A program made the translations under genes and the position numbers. The notes under the pieces were generated by a model that saw only the letters and a list, made by a program, of their open reading frames with translations, ran no database searches and had not been told where the DNA came from. A DNA stretch of 64,000 nt from an uncultured Desulfobacter sp. (GTDB lineage: Bacteria > Desulfobacterota > Desulfobacteria > Desulfobacterales > Desulfobacteraceae), in the NCBI RefSeq assembly GCF_963677125.1, contig NZ_OY781882.1:628501-692500 (forward strand), read 5' to 3'. Positions 8,407 to 17,185 of this stretch are shown piece by piece; positions within the stretch are counted from its first letter, which is position 1; every line of letters begins with the position of its first letter.

Positions 8407-9573
8407 TTAAAAGAGTTTTGCGTACTTTCCATAACCCTCTTGGGCCAGCTTGTCTTTGGGGATAAACTTCAAAGCGCCTGAGTTGATGCAGTACCGGAGG
8501 CCTGTGGGTGCCGGACCATCGTCAAACACATGGCCCAGGTGGGAATCGGCAATTTTGCTTCGGACCTCGGTGCGGGTCATGAACAGACTTTTGTCCGTTT
8601 TTTCAACGATATACTCAGGTTCCAGGGGCCGGGTGAAGCTTGGCCAGCCTGTGCCGGACTTGAATTTGTCCTTAGAGGAGAAAAGGGGTTCTCCGGATAC
8701 GATATCCACATAAAGTCCCTCTTCTTTATTGTCCCAGAATGCATTCTTAAACGGGGGTTCCGTGCCTTCGTGCTGGGTGATTTTATACTGCATGGGGGTC
8801 AGCTTTTTTTTGATTTCGGCATTTGAAGGCCGTGTCCATGAGGACATTTTTTCCTCTGTCATTTTATCCACCTCCTTGTCCATGGGCAGTGCTTTGATCT
8901 CATTTTTTTTCATATGCTTGTTCTTCCAGGCATTTTCGATGAATTGATCCCGGCCCGAATTCCACCGGTAATACTTGTAGCGGATGGGGTTCTTTTTATA
9001 ATAATCCTGATGATACGTTTCAGCCGGATAAAAGGCCTCAAACTTCGTGATCCGGGTAACAATGGGCGTGTCAAAGACCATGGCGGATTCAAGGGTCTTT
9101 TTGGACATCGTGGCCGCCATTTTTTGCCTGTCGGTGTGGTAGAAGATTTCAGCGCGGTACTGGTTTCCTCTGTCCACAAACTGTCCGCCGGCATCCGTGG
9201 GATTGATGTGGCGCCAAAAGTAATCCAGAAGTTCCGTATAGGTGACAACCGTTGGATCATAATAGACCTGAATGGCCTCGGTGTGGCCTGTACCGCCCAT
9301 AGATACTTCCTTATAGGAGGGATGGGGTTTATGACCGCCGGTGTATCCTGAAATCACCTTTAGGACGCCATTGACCTTTTCAAAATCGGCTTCCGTGCAC
9401 CAGAAGCACCCTCCGGCAAAGGTGGCAATTTCGGTCTTCATATCGTCCATCTCTTTGGACATCTGGTTTTTCATGGAATCATCTTTCATCTCCTTTTCCA
9501 TACCTGCAAAGGCATAGAATCCAAGGGCGATGAACAGGGTGGTAAGGGTGAAAATGATCAGTTTATGTTTCAT
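8407..9573 (-). CDS. msrAB: Secreted bifunctional methionine sulfoxide reductase MsrA-MsrB
   Basis: A 388-residue fusion that reduces both S- and R-methionine sulfoxide in damaged proteins. Residues 1-24 form a signal peptide (LIIFTLTTLFIALGFYAFAG), so it acts in the periplasm or as an exported protein. A short Met/Asp/Lys-rich linker (25-48) follows; this linker would itself be oxidant-sensitive. MsrA begins at about 49 with the catalytic Cys56 in GGCFWC. MsrB occupies about 245-388, with catalytic Cys in GLRYCINSGALKF; the zinc-binding CxxC pairs of many MsrB proteins are absent. AAGGAG is seven bases before the ATG. It appears to be a single-gene unit for repair of oxidised envelope proteins. 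Confidence 0.92.
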   Translation of the reverse strand: MKHKLIIFTLTTLFIALGFYAFAGMEKEMKDDSMKNQMSKEMDDMKTEIATFAGGCFWCTEADFEKVNGVLKVISGYTGGHKPHPSYKEVSMGGTGHTEAIQVYYDPTVVTYTELLDYFWRHINPTDAGGQFVDRGNQYRAEIFYHTDRQKMAATMSKKTLESAMVFDTPIVTRITKFEAFYPAETYHQDYYKKNPIRYKYYRWNSGRDQFIENAWKNKHMKKNEIKALPMDKEVDKMTEEKMSSWTRPSNAEIKKKLTPMQYKITQHEGTEPPFKNAFWDNKEEGLYVDIVSGEPLFSSKDKFKSGTGWPSFTRPLEPEYIVEKTDKSLFMTRTEVRSKIADSHLGHVFDDGPAPTGLRYCINSGALKFIPKDKLAQEGYGKYAKLF

Positions 9574-9680
9574 AGGTGATCTCCTTTCTAAGTGTTTTGG
9601 GTTCCTTACCCCTTATGTTAGAAAGATAAGATCACAAATAGATCGGTCAAAGGTCACAAGTTTATCACAAAGATTGTGAT

Positions 9681-9710
9681 GGGGGCTTTATTTCTAAGAA
9701 GTCAGCCCCC
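9681..9710 (-). terminator. Possible terminator of the subtilase gene
   Basis: GGGGGCT (9681-9687) and AGCCCCC (9704-9710) form a 7-bp GC-rich stem just after the stop of the subtilase gene in transcription order. No strong T-run follows, so termination is plausible but not certain. Confidence 0.45.
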
Positions 9711-9721
9711 TGTATTTCATA

Positions 9722-12700
9722 TTACTCAAACGGGGCTTGGCTGCCCCACCTTTTCTTAAAAATTATATAGTCGATCTGATTGACCCGTCCATCTGAATTA
9801 AAGTCGGCACTCTCACTGGAACCTCCCCACAACTGCCTGAAATTCGAAAAGTCAGCCAGGCTAACAACATCATCGTTGTTCAGGTCACAGTCGCAGGCAT
9901 TACCATAACCGTCGTTATCTGTATCGATCTGTGCCCTGTTGGCGGTCAGCCTGCAGTTATCGTCCTGATCCGGGATTTGATCCCCATCTGCGTCGGCAAG
10001 GAAGGCTTCAGCCAGTAGTAATCCTTGTGAAGTTGACGAAAAGGAACCGTCATCAAGTATACCGCCGTTAATCGTGTACAGGCCTTTGCCGGATACGAAT
10101 ACGGCACCACAGGATAGTCTGGCTTGGCACAGCTGTCGGTCGGCTAGACTGGACCAGGTATCGGTCTGGGTATCATATCTTAAAACAGCCTTGGTGGGGG
10201 AGTACCAGAAATCATTTCCCGTACCACCGACCACGTAAATATACCGCCCGTCAGCGGCAGTGCCGAACCTGCCCAAAGCCGCAGGCATGGCCGCCATTTC
10301 ACTTAATGTGCCTGTTTGAGGGTCAAATATTTCACCGGTTGCTGTAAACACTTCTCCGTCTTCCCAGGTTTCTAAACCTCCGAAAATGTATACCTTATCG
10401 TTCACCGTAACCGTTCCATGGCTGAACCGTGCCTGGCTGAGGTTGACGGATTCAGCCTGCCATTTGTTTGCCTGTTCCCGGGTTGGGTCAAAGCTATAGA
10501 TGGTGTCCATGGGCATGTCATCTTCATCCAGACCGCCGGTCACGTATATTCGGCCCTGGGCCGTGGTCGCCCGGGAAAAACAGGCTGCCTCGGGAAAGGA
10601 TTCAATGTCCGTAAATGTGCGGGATTCAGGATCAAATACTGTTACCGTATCAATGTTGTGGCCCTCTCCGGCTGTGGTATAGCCGCTGATAAGATAAATT
10701 TTTCCGGACAGGACAGCCGAGGTCAAGTGAGCCCGGTTTGACGTCATCCAACTGCCGTAGGGGTATTCCCAGGTGTCTGTATCTAGAGAGTAGACTTCCC
10801 AGGAACGAAGGGCACTGTTGCCGCTCACAAATCCGCCAAAAGTATAAATCTTTTTGTCAACCATGGCTGTGGTGGCTGAGTCGCGTTGGGTGACCGAGGC
10901 CGTACCATCCACCCAGTGACTGATTTCCATGGGCCGTCTTGCCGACCGGGTTCCGTCAGCATCGACAAGATAAAAATATCCCCCGGAATAGGCAGGTTTT
11001 GTTGCCGTAACCCGGGTATCGCTCCATGACGTGATCTGAGCGTCCACACCAGTGTCCGGTGTATATGCGTCGTGAAACATGATCCGTCCCTGGTCGCTAC
11101 CAAAAAAATTGCCTTGGATGGTCAGCGTATCCGTTTCTATAACCTCAAATTCAGTGATCAAAGGAACCTTGGACGGACTGGAAGCCAGGGAACCGGCAAG
11201 GTTGATCCGGCGGTCCGTGGCTGTAAGGCTTTTTAGAGAATCAAGGCTGTCTCCGCCACTGTATAAACGGCTGATCCGTTCTTCCATGGTTTCATCGGGG
11301 AAAAGGGATGCAGCCAGAGCCAGAACACCTGCCACATGGGGCGCAGCCATGGAAGTTCCCTTGGCAAATTTAAACGCCCCCATTGCATTGGATTCACCAA
11401 TACCGATTTTATCCAGGTATACGCCATCGGCTGTGCCGTGGGGAATAACAAACAACCGGAACCGGATGCGAAATTGACTGGTTAACAGGCCATCCGGTAT
11501 GGTGTAGCTATAGCTTTTCCAATTTGGGTCACTCCCGGTCTGGGAGCCCAGGGTGGTCCAGGTCTCCCCATCGTCCCCGGAAGCTTCCACATAAAGGCCG
11601 TCCTTTTTCCCGCAGGAGGAAACCACCGTGGACAGATCCTTGTACAGCCAGAACCCCAGCATGAGATGGGTACCGGCATATTCAGAAAGGTCCATGGCCT
11701 TGCTGACCAGGTTGTAATCAAGGTGTTCGCCCGATTCTCCCTGGACATAATCCCCATAGGGGCTGTCACTCCAGGCCATGTTTTCGTGGAAAGCCTCTTC
11801 TTCGGTGATGCCCCAGGCGCCGGTTGTCAGGTCTAAGTCCCAATTGTCTTCTCCTGCCTCCATGCTGTCAAAAAACAGGTCTCCGGACACCGGGGAGTAC
11901 CCGCCCCCGGGAATGGTGCTCAGAATATTGACCCCAGGTGCCGCGATATCCACTTCCGATGCGCCGTAATTGGAAAAGTAGGCCAGTTTGTCATCCTGAT
12001 CCGTGGCGCCCACGGAAATAACATTGGGGACATCCAGCGAGCTTGGATAATGTTTTTGCTCTCCGTCACAGTCATTGGTGTCGTTACCGGCAGCCGCAGA
12101 CAGGATGATCCCGGCGGAAGAGGCTGTTTCCAGGGCCTCTTTAAGGGTTTCACTGGCAGCGGTTGATCCCCAGGACGCGTTCATGACAACAATGTTATTC
12201 TCAGACCGCTGGTTCATTTCCAACAGGTAATTAATACATGTCACGGCATCTGACGTTGCGCCGGAACCGCTGGATCCCAGGAATTTAAGCGCCATGATTT
12301 TTGCCTGGTTCCAGGTGACGCCGGATATACCGGCCCCGTTGTCTGTCACGGCAGCAATGGTGCCGGCCACATGGGTGCCGTGGTAATGATCGTCATAGGG
12401 GTCGCCGTCTTTGTTGACGGCATCAATGCCGTAGATGTCGTCCACCCAGCCGTTTCCGTCGTCGTCTACGCCGGCTGTTCCGTAAAGCTCCTGATCGTTA
12501 GTCCACATGTTGGCTGCCAGGTCTTTGTGGGTGTAGTCCACACCTGTGTCAATTACCGCCACAATGACCTTTTGCGCTGAAGCGCTCACAAGATCCCATG
12601 CCTCAGGGGCGTCAATGTCGGCATCCGGGGTTCCCGGCTCTTCATCTACGACCTGGCCTGTGTTTTCCAGTGCCCACAGTTGATTAAAATCCGTATCGTC

Positions 12701-13096
12701 GGGTACGGCATCTATGGTAATGATGTAATCGGGTTCGGCCAGGGCTACATCCGGGTGGGATTTCAGTTCCCTGAGCATCTCTTTGGTGGTCAGGTCCGGG
12801 CTGTTGATCAGGGCAACCTCCTCTACTTTATTCCCCTTTAAGGCAGAAAAGGATTTGATGGTCAATGATGGTGAAGCTGTTTTTGAGGATGTTGAGGAAA
12901 GAATGTTGATACTGCTTTTCAGGGATTTTGCGGAAACGCCCGGCTTCATTTTGACAAGAAGGTGTCCTTCCACATAGGTTCCCTCCTGTAGCTGCTCCGG
13001 ATGTTGCTTGAGACGGTCAGCGCCGGCTGCAAACACATTACCTGTCCAGATGAGTGACAGCAGCATTGCTGTTAGATTACGGAAAAAAATTTTCAA
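9722..13096 (-). CDS. Secreted subtilisin-like protease with kelch repeats and C-terminal dockerin
   Basis: A large exported serine protease, 1124 residues from the TTG at 13096. That TTG is preceded by AGGAG and gives a clean signal peptide; an ATG at 13162 would add 22 residues and no ribosome-binding site. After a prodomain come the S8 catalytic motifs: Asp in VIDTGVDYTHKDL, His in HYHGTHVAGTIAA, Asn in SAAAGND and Ser in GTSMAAPHVAGVLAL. About 160 residues with a MAM/jelly-roll look (from FFDSMEAGEDNWDL to VYLDKIGIGES) are inserted between the Asn and Ser motifs. An IPT/TIG-like domain, kelch repeats (ALGRFGTAADGRYIYVVGG), a thrombospondin-3-like Ca segment (DADGDQIPDQDDNC) and two dockerin repeats (DLNNDDVVSLADF, DFNSDGRVNQIDY) follow. 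It is the third gene of the surface cluster and may attach to the cohesin-like protein encoded upstream. Confidence 0.88.
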   Translation of the reverse strand: MKIFFRNLTAMLLSLIWTGNVFAAGADRLKQHPEQLQEGTYVEGHLLVKMKPGVSAKSLKSSINILSSTSSKTASPSLTIKSFSALKGNKVEEVALINSPDLTTKEMLRELKSHPDVALAEPDYIITIDAVPDDTDFNQLWALENTGQVVDEEPGTPDADIDAPEAWDLVSASAQKVIVAVIDTGVDYTHKDLAANMWTNDQELYGTAGVDDDGNGWVDDIYGIDAVNKDGDPYDDHYHGTHVAGTIAAVTDNGAGISGVTWNQAKIMALKFLGSSGSGATSDAVTCINYLLEMNQRSENNIVVMNASWGSTAASETLKEALETASSAGIILSAAAGNDTNDCDGEQKHYPSSLDVPNVISVGATDQDDKLAYFSNYGASEVDIAAPGVNILSTIPGGGYSPVSGDLFFDSMEAGEDNWDLDLTTGAWGITEEEAFHENMAWSDSPYGDYVQGESGEHLDYNLVSKAMDLSEYAGTHLMLGFWLYKDLSTVVSSCGKKDGLYVEASGDDGETWTTLGSQTGSDPNWKSYSYTIPDGLLTSQFRIRFRLFVIPHGTADGVYLDKIGIGESNAMGAFKFAKGTSMAAPHVAGVLALAASLFPDETMEERISRLYSGGDSLDSLKSLTATDRRINLAGSLASSPSKVPLITEFEVIETDTLTIQGNFFGSDQGRIMFHDAYTPDTGVDAQITSWSDTRVTATKPAYSGGYFYLVDADGTRSARRPMEISHWVDGTASVTQRDSATTAMVDKKIYTFGGFVSGNSALRSWEVYSLDTDTWEYPYGSWMTSNRAHLTSAVLSGKIYLISGYTTAGEGHNIDTVTVFDPESRTFTDIESFPEAACFSRATTAQGRIYVTGGLDEDDMPMDTIYSFDPTREQANKWQAESVNLSQARFSHGTVTVNDKVYIFGGLETWEDGEVFTATGEIFDPQTGTLSEMAAMPAALGRFGTAADGRYIYVVGGTGNDFWYSPTKAVLRYDTQTDTWSSLADRQLCQARLSCGAVFVSGKGLYTINGGILDDGSFSSTSQGLLLAEAFLADADGDQIPDQDDNCRLTANRAQIDTDNDGYGNACDCDLNNDDVVSLADFSNFRQLWGGSSESADFNSDGRVNQIDYIIFKKRWGSQAPFE

Positions 13097-13146
13097 AATA
13101 GATACTCCTGGATAAAAATTGGGGCTGTTGTTGCAATCATCTTGAT

Positions 13147-13191
13147 GGGGCATCGGAAACAAACATGCAAAAAACGCTTTTCCAATGCCCC
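13147..13191 (-). other. Intercistronic hairpin between PEP-CTERM and subtilase genes
   Basis: GGGGCAT plus GGAAA (13147-13159) pairs with TTTCC plus ATGCCCC (13179-13191), with one mismatch, around a 19-base A-rich loop. It lies in the 111-base gap between two genes on the minus strand. It could be a partial terminator or RNA-processing site that tunes expression of the subtilase relative to the upstream gene. Confidence 0.5.
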
Positions 13192-13207
13192 TTGTGGCAG
13201 TAAAAGA

Positions 13208-13834
13208 TCAGCAGGCTCTGCGGCGAATCAGAGATAGACCAAGAAGGCCTGCGCCTGTGAGCCAAAGTGCTGAAGGCAGCGGAACCGCAGACAAGTCCGC
13301 GCCCTGGGCCGTAACCAGAGACGAGGCATATTCGCCGTAAATGTCATTGTATGAAATAATGCTTGAATAGGTAAATTCACCGACCATGACATCATCCACC
13401 AACCAAAGGTCGGACAGTCCATCGGCTAAAAGCCCGGATGTCACTTCAAAAGTGAACGTTCCTATGATGATACTCTGCCCGGCTTCCACGGTGACGGGGC
13501 TTCCGGTCCAGGGATAATTCTGGTTGAAGTTGGCAATATAACTGCCGTCGGACAGGCTCTCGTCAGAAGCGGAACCAAAGAATTCTTCCCACCCAAGAGG
13601 GGTGCCATATGAAACAAAGCTCAGTTCAGCGGCATCGTAGCCAAGGCTCAGCGTGGCGCCGGTAAATAGGTCCCCGTCTTCATCTGCTGTGAAGCGCACT
13701 TCAAATGTGGTGGTGTCTCCGGGGGATACTGTGTAGCTTTGCGCCGGTGAAACTGAAATAGATGCCGCATGGGCAGCAGAAGTCAGGCTTGAAATAATGA
13801 TGGTCAATGTAAGTAAAAAATTTTTGATTTTCAT
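13208..13834 (-). CDS. Cohesin-like PEP-CTERM (VPLP type) surface protein
   Basis: A 208-residue exported protein. Residues 1-23 form a signal peptide (FLLTLTIIISSLTSAAHAAS). The mature part resembles a cohesin fold: ISVSPAQSYTVSPGDTTTFE, then TGATLSLGYDAAELSFVSYG, and a closing strand IIIGTFTFEVTSG. The C-terminus is a sorting signal: VPLPSALWLTGAGLLGLSLI followed by RRRAC. VPLP/PEP-CTERM tails are processed by exosortases in exopolysaccharide-producing Gram-negatives; no exosortase is in this window. Because both neighbours end in dockerin repeats, this could be their anchor. The cohesin assignment rests on pattern only. A conserved RNA-like element (13900-13956) lies in its 5' leader. Confidence 0.8.
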   Translation of the reverse strand: MKIKNFLLTLTIIISSLTSAAHAASISVSPAQSYTVSPGDTTTFEVRFTADEDGDLFTGATLSLGYDAAELSFVSYGTPLGWEEFFGSASDESLSDGSYIANFNQNYPWTGSPVTVEAGQSIIIGTFTFEVTSGLLADGLSDLWLVDDVMVGEFTYSSIISYNDIYGEYASSLVTAQGADLSAVPLPSALWLTGAGLLGLSLIRRRAC

Positions 13835-13899
13835 TTTGGTGAGTCCTTATTTATTAGATAATTTTTATTATATTCAAGTTTCGATAAGGCATTAAATTA

Positions 13900-13956
13900 C
13901 TTTCATATTTTGTTGTGGGCTAAACCTGGGTGTTGATAGGTCAGCCCATGGCTGTT
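13900..13956 (-). ncRNA. Conserved structured element, copy A (5' leader of the PEP-CTERM gene)
   Basis: Read on the minus strand: hairpin CAGCC-ATG-GGCTG (13954 to 13942), a segment with TATCAACACCCAGG, then AGCCCACAACAAA and ATGAAAG. It matches copies at 43075-43160, 48395-48481 and 61721-61806. The first stem differs from theirs by a compensated G-C to A-T pair. The second hairpin of the other copies is not clearly preserved here. It starts at the stop codon of the upstream gene and lies 66 bases before the next ATG in the same direction. Confidence 0.6.
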
Positions 13957-15664
13957 AGTACCACGGATAAGCGGTTCCCCACCGTTGTCGGAACATCATG
14001 AAATCAGTCTGGTTGACATTGCTGTCGGAATTGAAGTCGGCTGTTGACTCATTGGTTCCCCAGAAATTTCTGAACATCATGAAGTCCATCTGGTTGACCA
14101 TGCCGCTGTTGTCCAGATCACAATCACAGGCATTGCCCGTCCCGTCGCCGTCCGCATCTTCTTGGCCGCTGTTCGGGGTTTCAGGGCAGTTGTCCTCATG
14201 GTCAACAATCCCATCACCGTCAAGATCCTGATCAATGGCGCACTGCCAGAGCCAGAATTCAGGATCATAGGTTTGGTTTTCCCCGTCCTGGGTGGCCCAC
14301 TGGTCCGTATAATTCAGTTCATGGCAGTTCTCAGTGACTTCCTGGACCTCAAAGATCATGTCGGCAAACTCTGATTCAGGATCTTCACCGTTGTCACAGT
14401 CTGTATCGGGAAAAGTTAAATTTGCATCAAACTTCATTAAAAATGCATCATAATCACCGGCTCCAAATGTTTTAGACCACCGGGATGCCACGGCTCCTCC
14501 GTCATCGGTGGCAGCCACACTGCTTAGTTGATCATAAACACCGTTAACCGGATAAACCCTTTCATTTTTTAATGTGCCATCTTCGGACAGGCGCAGCAGC
14601 CAGGACTGATCGGCGTGGGTTGAACCGGCAATGATCAGATCCCCACTGCCTTCGGCCTGGGTGATATCGCCGTAGGAGAATGCGTTGGATTCGGGATCAC
14701 TGCTCAATACACCAAACTTTTTTGCCCAGACAAGATTACCTGTACGGTCTGTTTTCAGAATATAGGGGGTCCGGCGGTTGCTCCATTCCGGGTCGCTTGC
14801 ACTGTAGCTGCATCCCACAACCGCGTACCCCGCATCCTGGGTCTGGCAGGCGCCTTTTACGAATTCGTTGCCGTCAGCAACCATCAGATCGGACGAGTCA
14901 AGTCCCGCAAGCGCTTTGACCCATTGTAAAACACCATGGGTATCCACTTTGATCATGATGACCTCGTTGCCTAGGTCTGTTCCACCCCATCCATCCTCGT
15001 TGGTGATCATCATGTAGCCGTCAACCGTTCCCGAAGTATCTTTTGATTCAATGACTACCCCAGCGGAATCGTAGGCGGCAGTTCCATAAAATTTTACCCA
15101 TTCCAGGGTCCCGTCGGCAGCGATTTTCACCAGTCCCTGGTCATAGTTGTACGTGCCTGAAAAACCGTCCACGTTGACACGGATTGAAATGGCGCATCCG
15201 CCATCCTGGGTCGCAACCATAGCGCTGCCGATGATGTTGGGGCTTGAATATCCGCTGTAGGTATATGTTCTCTGCCACAGAACCGCTCCCCATGGAGCCA
15301 GTTTGGCTACCCAGAGGGTGTCTGACGCGGTTCGTCCGGTGAGATACAGGCAACCTTCACCGGCAGCACCCGTATTGGCGTTTGAAGTGAGCACCCCGGA
15401 AAAAGATTTTGCCCAGTCCAGGTGACCATAAACATTAAATTTAGCCACAACGGCATCATCTCCTGACTTGCCGAAACCTGCATACCCCCCTTCGGGCAGG
15501 GCAGCTACCGTATAAAAGGCATCACTGTTTATGGTCCCTGCGTTAGCCATAAAGGTTGGGTCACTTTCGGTGTACATGCTTGATACTGTACCTGCACCGA
15601 TACCCGGGCCCCATAAAAGAAATAGGGCGCCGGCCAGTGTCCAGGCCGCAATATTTTTTCTCAT
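13955..15664 (-). CDS. Secreted beta-propeller-like protein with dockerin repeats
   Basis: A 569-residue exported protein with signal peptide (IAAWTLAGALFLLWGPGIGAG). Residues about 35-410 consist of repeats around 50-60 residues long, with patterns such as DGGYAGFGKSGDDAVVAKF, DGGCAISIRV and DGGAVASRW. These resemble uncharacterised beta-propeller repeat proteins. A Cys-containing linker (CDNGEDPESEFAD to CAIDQDLDGDG) leads to a thrombospondin-3-like Ca segment and two dockerin-like repeats, DLDNSGMVNQMDFMMFRNFW and DFNSDSNVNQTDFMMFRQRW. No enzymatic motif was recognised. It is first in the minus-strand surface cluster and shares its C-terminal module with the subtilase. Confidence 0.78.
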   Translation of the reverse strand: MRKNIAAWTLAGALFLLWGPGIGAGTVSSMYTESDPTFMANAGTINSDAFYTVAALPEGGYAGFGKSGDDAVVAKFNVYGHLDWAKSFSGVLTSNANTGAAGEGCLYLTGRTASDTLWVAKLAPWGAVLWQRTYTYSGYSSPNIIGSAMVATQDGGCAISIRVNVDGFSGTYNYDQGLVKIAADGTLEWVKFYGTAAYDSAGVVIESKDTSGTVDGYMMITNEDGWGGTDLGNEVIMIKVDTHGVLQWVKALAGLDSSDLMVADGNEFVKGACQTQDAGYAVVGCSYSASDPEWSNRRTPYILKTDRTGNLVWAKKFGVLSSDPESNAFSYGDITQAEGSGDLIIAGSTHADQSWLLRLSEDGTLKNERVYPVNGVYDQLSSVAATDDGGAVASRWSKTFGAGDYDAFLMKFDANLTFPDTDCDNGEDPESEFADMIFEVQEVTENCHELNYTDQWATQDGENQTYDPEFWLWQCAIDQDLDGDGIVDHEDNCPETPNSGQEDADGDGTGNACDCDLDNSGMVNQMDFMMFRNFWGTNESTADFNSDSNVNQTDFMMFRQRWGTAYPWY

Positions 15665-16026
15665 TTTTTGCTCCTTTTAATTTGAATACGATAATTTCCA
15701 TGTTAAAGACGCGTAACTTAAAAATCCAAACTGTGGTCTCACATACTACAACTGCCAGTGGGGAAAGCTTTCCAAAGATATTCGAATATCTAAAAGTTAG
15801 TTAAAAAATAAAAAATATATTGTCAATAAAAAATATTTGTTAAACCTAAAAATATGTTAGATAGAATTATAAAATAAGCTGGAGAGAAGTTTGCGAAATC
15901 AAGGAGAAGAAATTACACAATTTGTCTAAAAGAAAATTGCATCTGAACAGAAAAATGTATTATGCTAAAACGTCAAAACCGAGTTCTTAAATATTTTTTT
16001 TACAACAGCAAAAAAGGATGGGAAAA
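15665..16026. other. Divergent AT-rich promoter region
   Basis: About 360 bases between two divergently read genes. Very AT-rich, especially 15795-15870, with no reading frame of interest. It must hold the promoter of the surface cluster (minus) and of the DsrE lipoprotein/TRIC pair (plus). No clear operator was found. Confidence 0.4.
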
Positions 16027-16461
16027 ATGCGTAAAGTTATTATGGTATTGTCTTTTGTATGTCTGCTCTCTGTTCTTGCCGCATGTGGACATGATTCCGC
16101 AAATTCTAAAAAGCTTCTTATTGTCGTAACATCAAAAGATCCGGGTACACAAATGATGTCGATGGTATTGGCTGACCGGTCCATGAAAAGAGGCGCAGCG
16201 GTTGAAATTCTTCTGTGTGGCGACGCCGGCTTGCTGGCGATCAAGGATTCTGAACAGGTATTATTAAAACCCCAAAACAAATCCCCCCAGATGATGCTCA
16301 AAGCGCTGATCCAGAACGACGTCAATGTAGAACTGTGTCCGATATATTTGTCGAACTCAGAAAAAAGCGTTCCAAATCTCATAGATGGGGTATCGATTGC
16401 CAAGCCTGACCAGGTGGCGGGTAAACTTCTTCGGGACGATACAAAAATATTAAGTTATTAA
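16027..16461 (+). CDS. DsrE-family lipoprotein
   Basis: A 144-residue lipoprotein: the lipobox LAAC ends at Cys20 after a hydrophobic stretch. The mature domain KLLIVVTSKDPGTQMMSMVL...RGAAVEILLCGDAGLL matches the DsrE/DsrF-like fold, in which a cysteine (here in LLCGDAG) often handles sulfane sulfur. A second Cys is in VNVELCPIYL. It is probably anchored in the periplasm. I chose the ATG at 16027 because the ribosome-binding site AAGGA ends at 16018, which leaves no room for the ATG at 16018. The TRIC gene follows 10 bases later, so the two form an operon. Confidence 0.78.
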   Translation: MRKVIMVLSFVCLLSVLAACGHDSANSKKLLIVVTSKDPGTQMMSMVLADRSMKRGAAVEILLCGDAGLLAIKDSEQVLLKPQNKSPQMMLKALIQNDVNVELCPIYLSNSEKSVPNLIDGVSIAKPDQVAGKLLRDDTKILSY

Positions 16462-16471
16462 ATGCCTGAAT

Positions 16472-17080
16472 ATGACAGAGGTATTAATCCTATTATTTGA
16501 TTACTTGGGAACATTTGCCTTTGCAGTTTCAGGCGCACTGGCTGCTGCTGAAAAAAAGCTTGATTTGTTTGGCGCTGTGTTCCTCGGATTTGTAACCGCT
16601 ATCGGTGGCGGTACGACGCGTGATATGATGATTGGGAATACGCCTGTTTCATGGCTGCAGGACCCTGTTTATTTTTATGTTATTGTTGCTGCTGTTGGGC
16701 TGACGTTTTTATTTACCAAAACAATAGTACGGTTTTCAAAATCGCTTTTCTTTTTTGATACCATCGGCATCAGTGTGTTTACTGTTATTGGAATTCAAAA
16801 GGGATTGCATGCGGGGATTCATCCGCCACTTGCCGTAATGATGGGTATTTTGACAGCCGTTATGGGGGGCATTATCCGTGATGTGCTTTGCAATGAAATT
16901 CCTTTGATTTTTCATAAGGAAATATATGCCACAGCGTGCTTTGCGGGTGGTGTTTTCTTTGTGCTTTTGGTGTTCATCAACATGCCTGAACCGTTTACGG
17001 CTTTCATCGCTGCTGGTGTTATTTTTACAATCCGTTCACTGAGTGTTCGAAAAGGATGGGCATTACCACGATTTAAATAA
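16472..17080 (+). CDS. TRIC-family cation channel (YadS/UPF0126-like)
   Basis: A 202-residue membrane protein with seven predicted helices and the two family motifs GGGTTRD (about residues 46-52) and GGIIRD (about 131-136), which mark the internal repeat. Prokaryotic TRIC proteins are trimeric monovalent-cation channels. It follows the DsrE lipoprotein by 10 bases and ends before a terminator-like hairpin. There is no sign of truncation. Confidence 0.88.
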   Translation: MTEVLILLFDYLGTFAFAVSGALAAAEKKLDLFGAVFLGFVTAIGGGTTRDMMIGNTPVSWLQDPVYFYVIVAAVGLTFLFTKTIVRFSKSLFFFDTIGISVFTVIGIQKGLHAGIHPPLAVMMGILTAVMGGIIRDVLCNEIPLIFHKEIYATACFAGGVFFVLLVFINMPEPFTAFIAAGVIFTIRSLSVRKGWALPRFK

Positions 17081-17114
17081 CGGCTGACGGACGCAACAAA
17101 CAATGAAAGATTTT

Positions 17115-17185
17115 AACCACGGAAGTCACGGAAAGCACAGAATTTTATTTTCAGTGTCTTCAGTGTTTTCCGTGGTTTCTTTTTT
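17115..17185. terminator. Bidirectional terminator between TRIC gene and sensor kinase
   Basis: AACCACGGAA (17115-17124) pairs with TTCCGTGGTT (17168-17177), and the plus-strand copy is followed by TCTTTTTT. It separates two convergent genes. The ACCACGGAA core resembles the common dispersed ACCACGAAG-type repeats, one of which also occurs at 46680. Confidence 0.65.

Noticed and set aside
13900..13956. Reading element A (and copies) as a protein-coding repeat
   Set aside because: Translations of the four copies in any frame do not agree, whereas stem positions agree at the base-pair level, so RNA or DNA structure explains conservation better.
13900..13956. c-di-GMP (GEMM) or SAM riboswitch identity for the conserved element
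   Set aside because: The hallmark core strings of those classes are not present, and the arrangement of hairpins differs.
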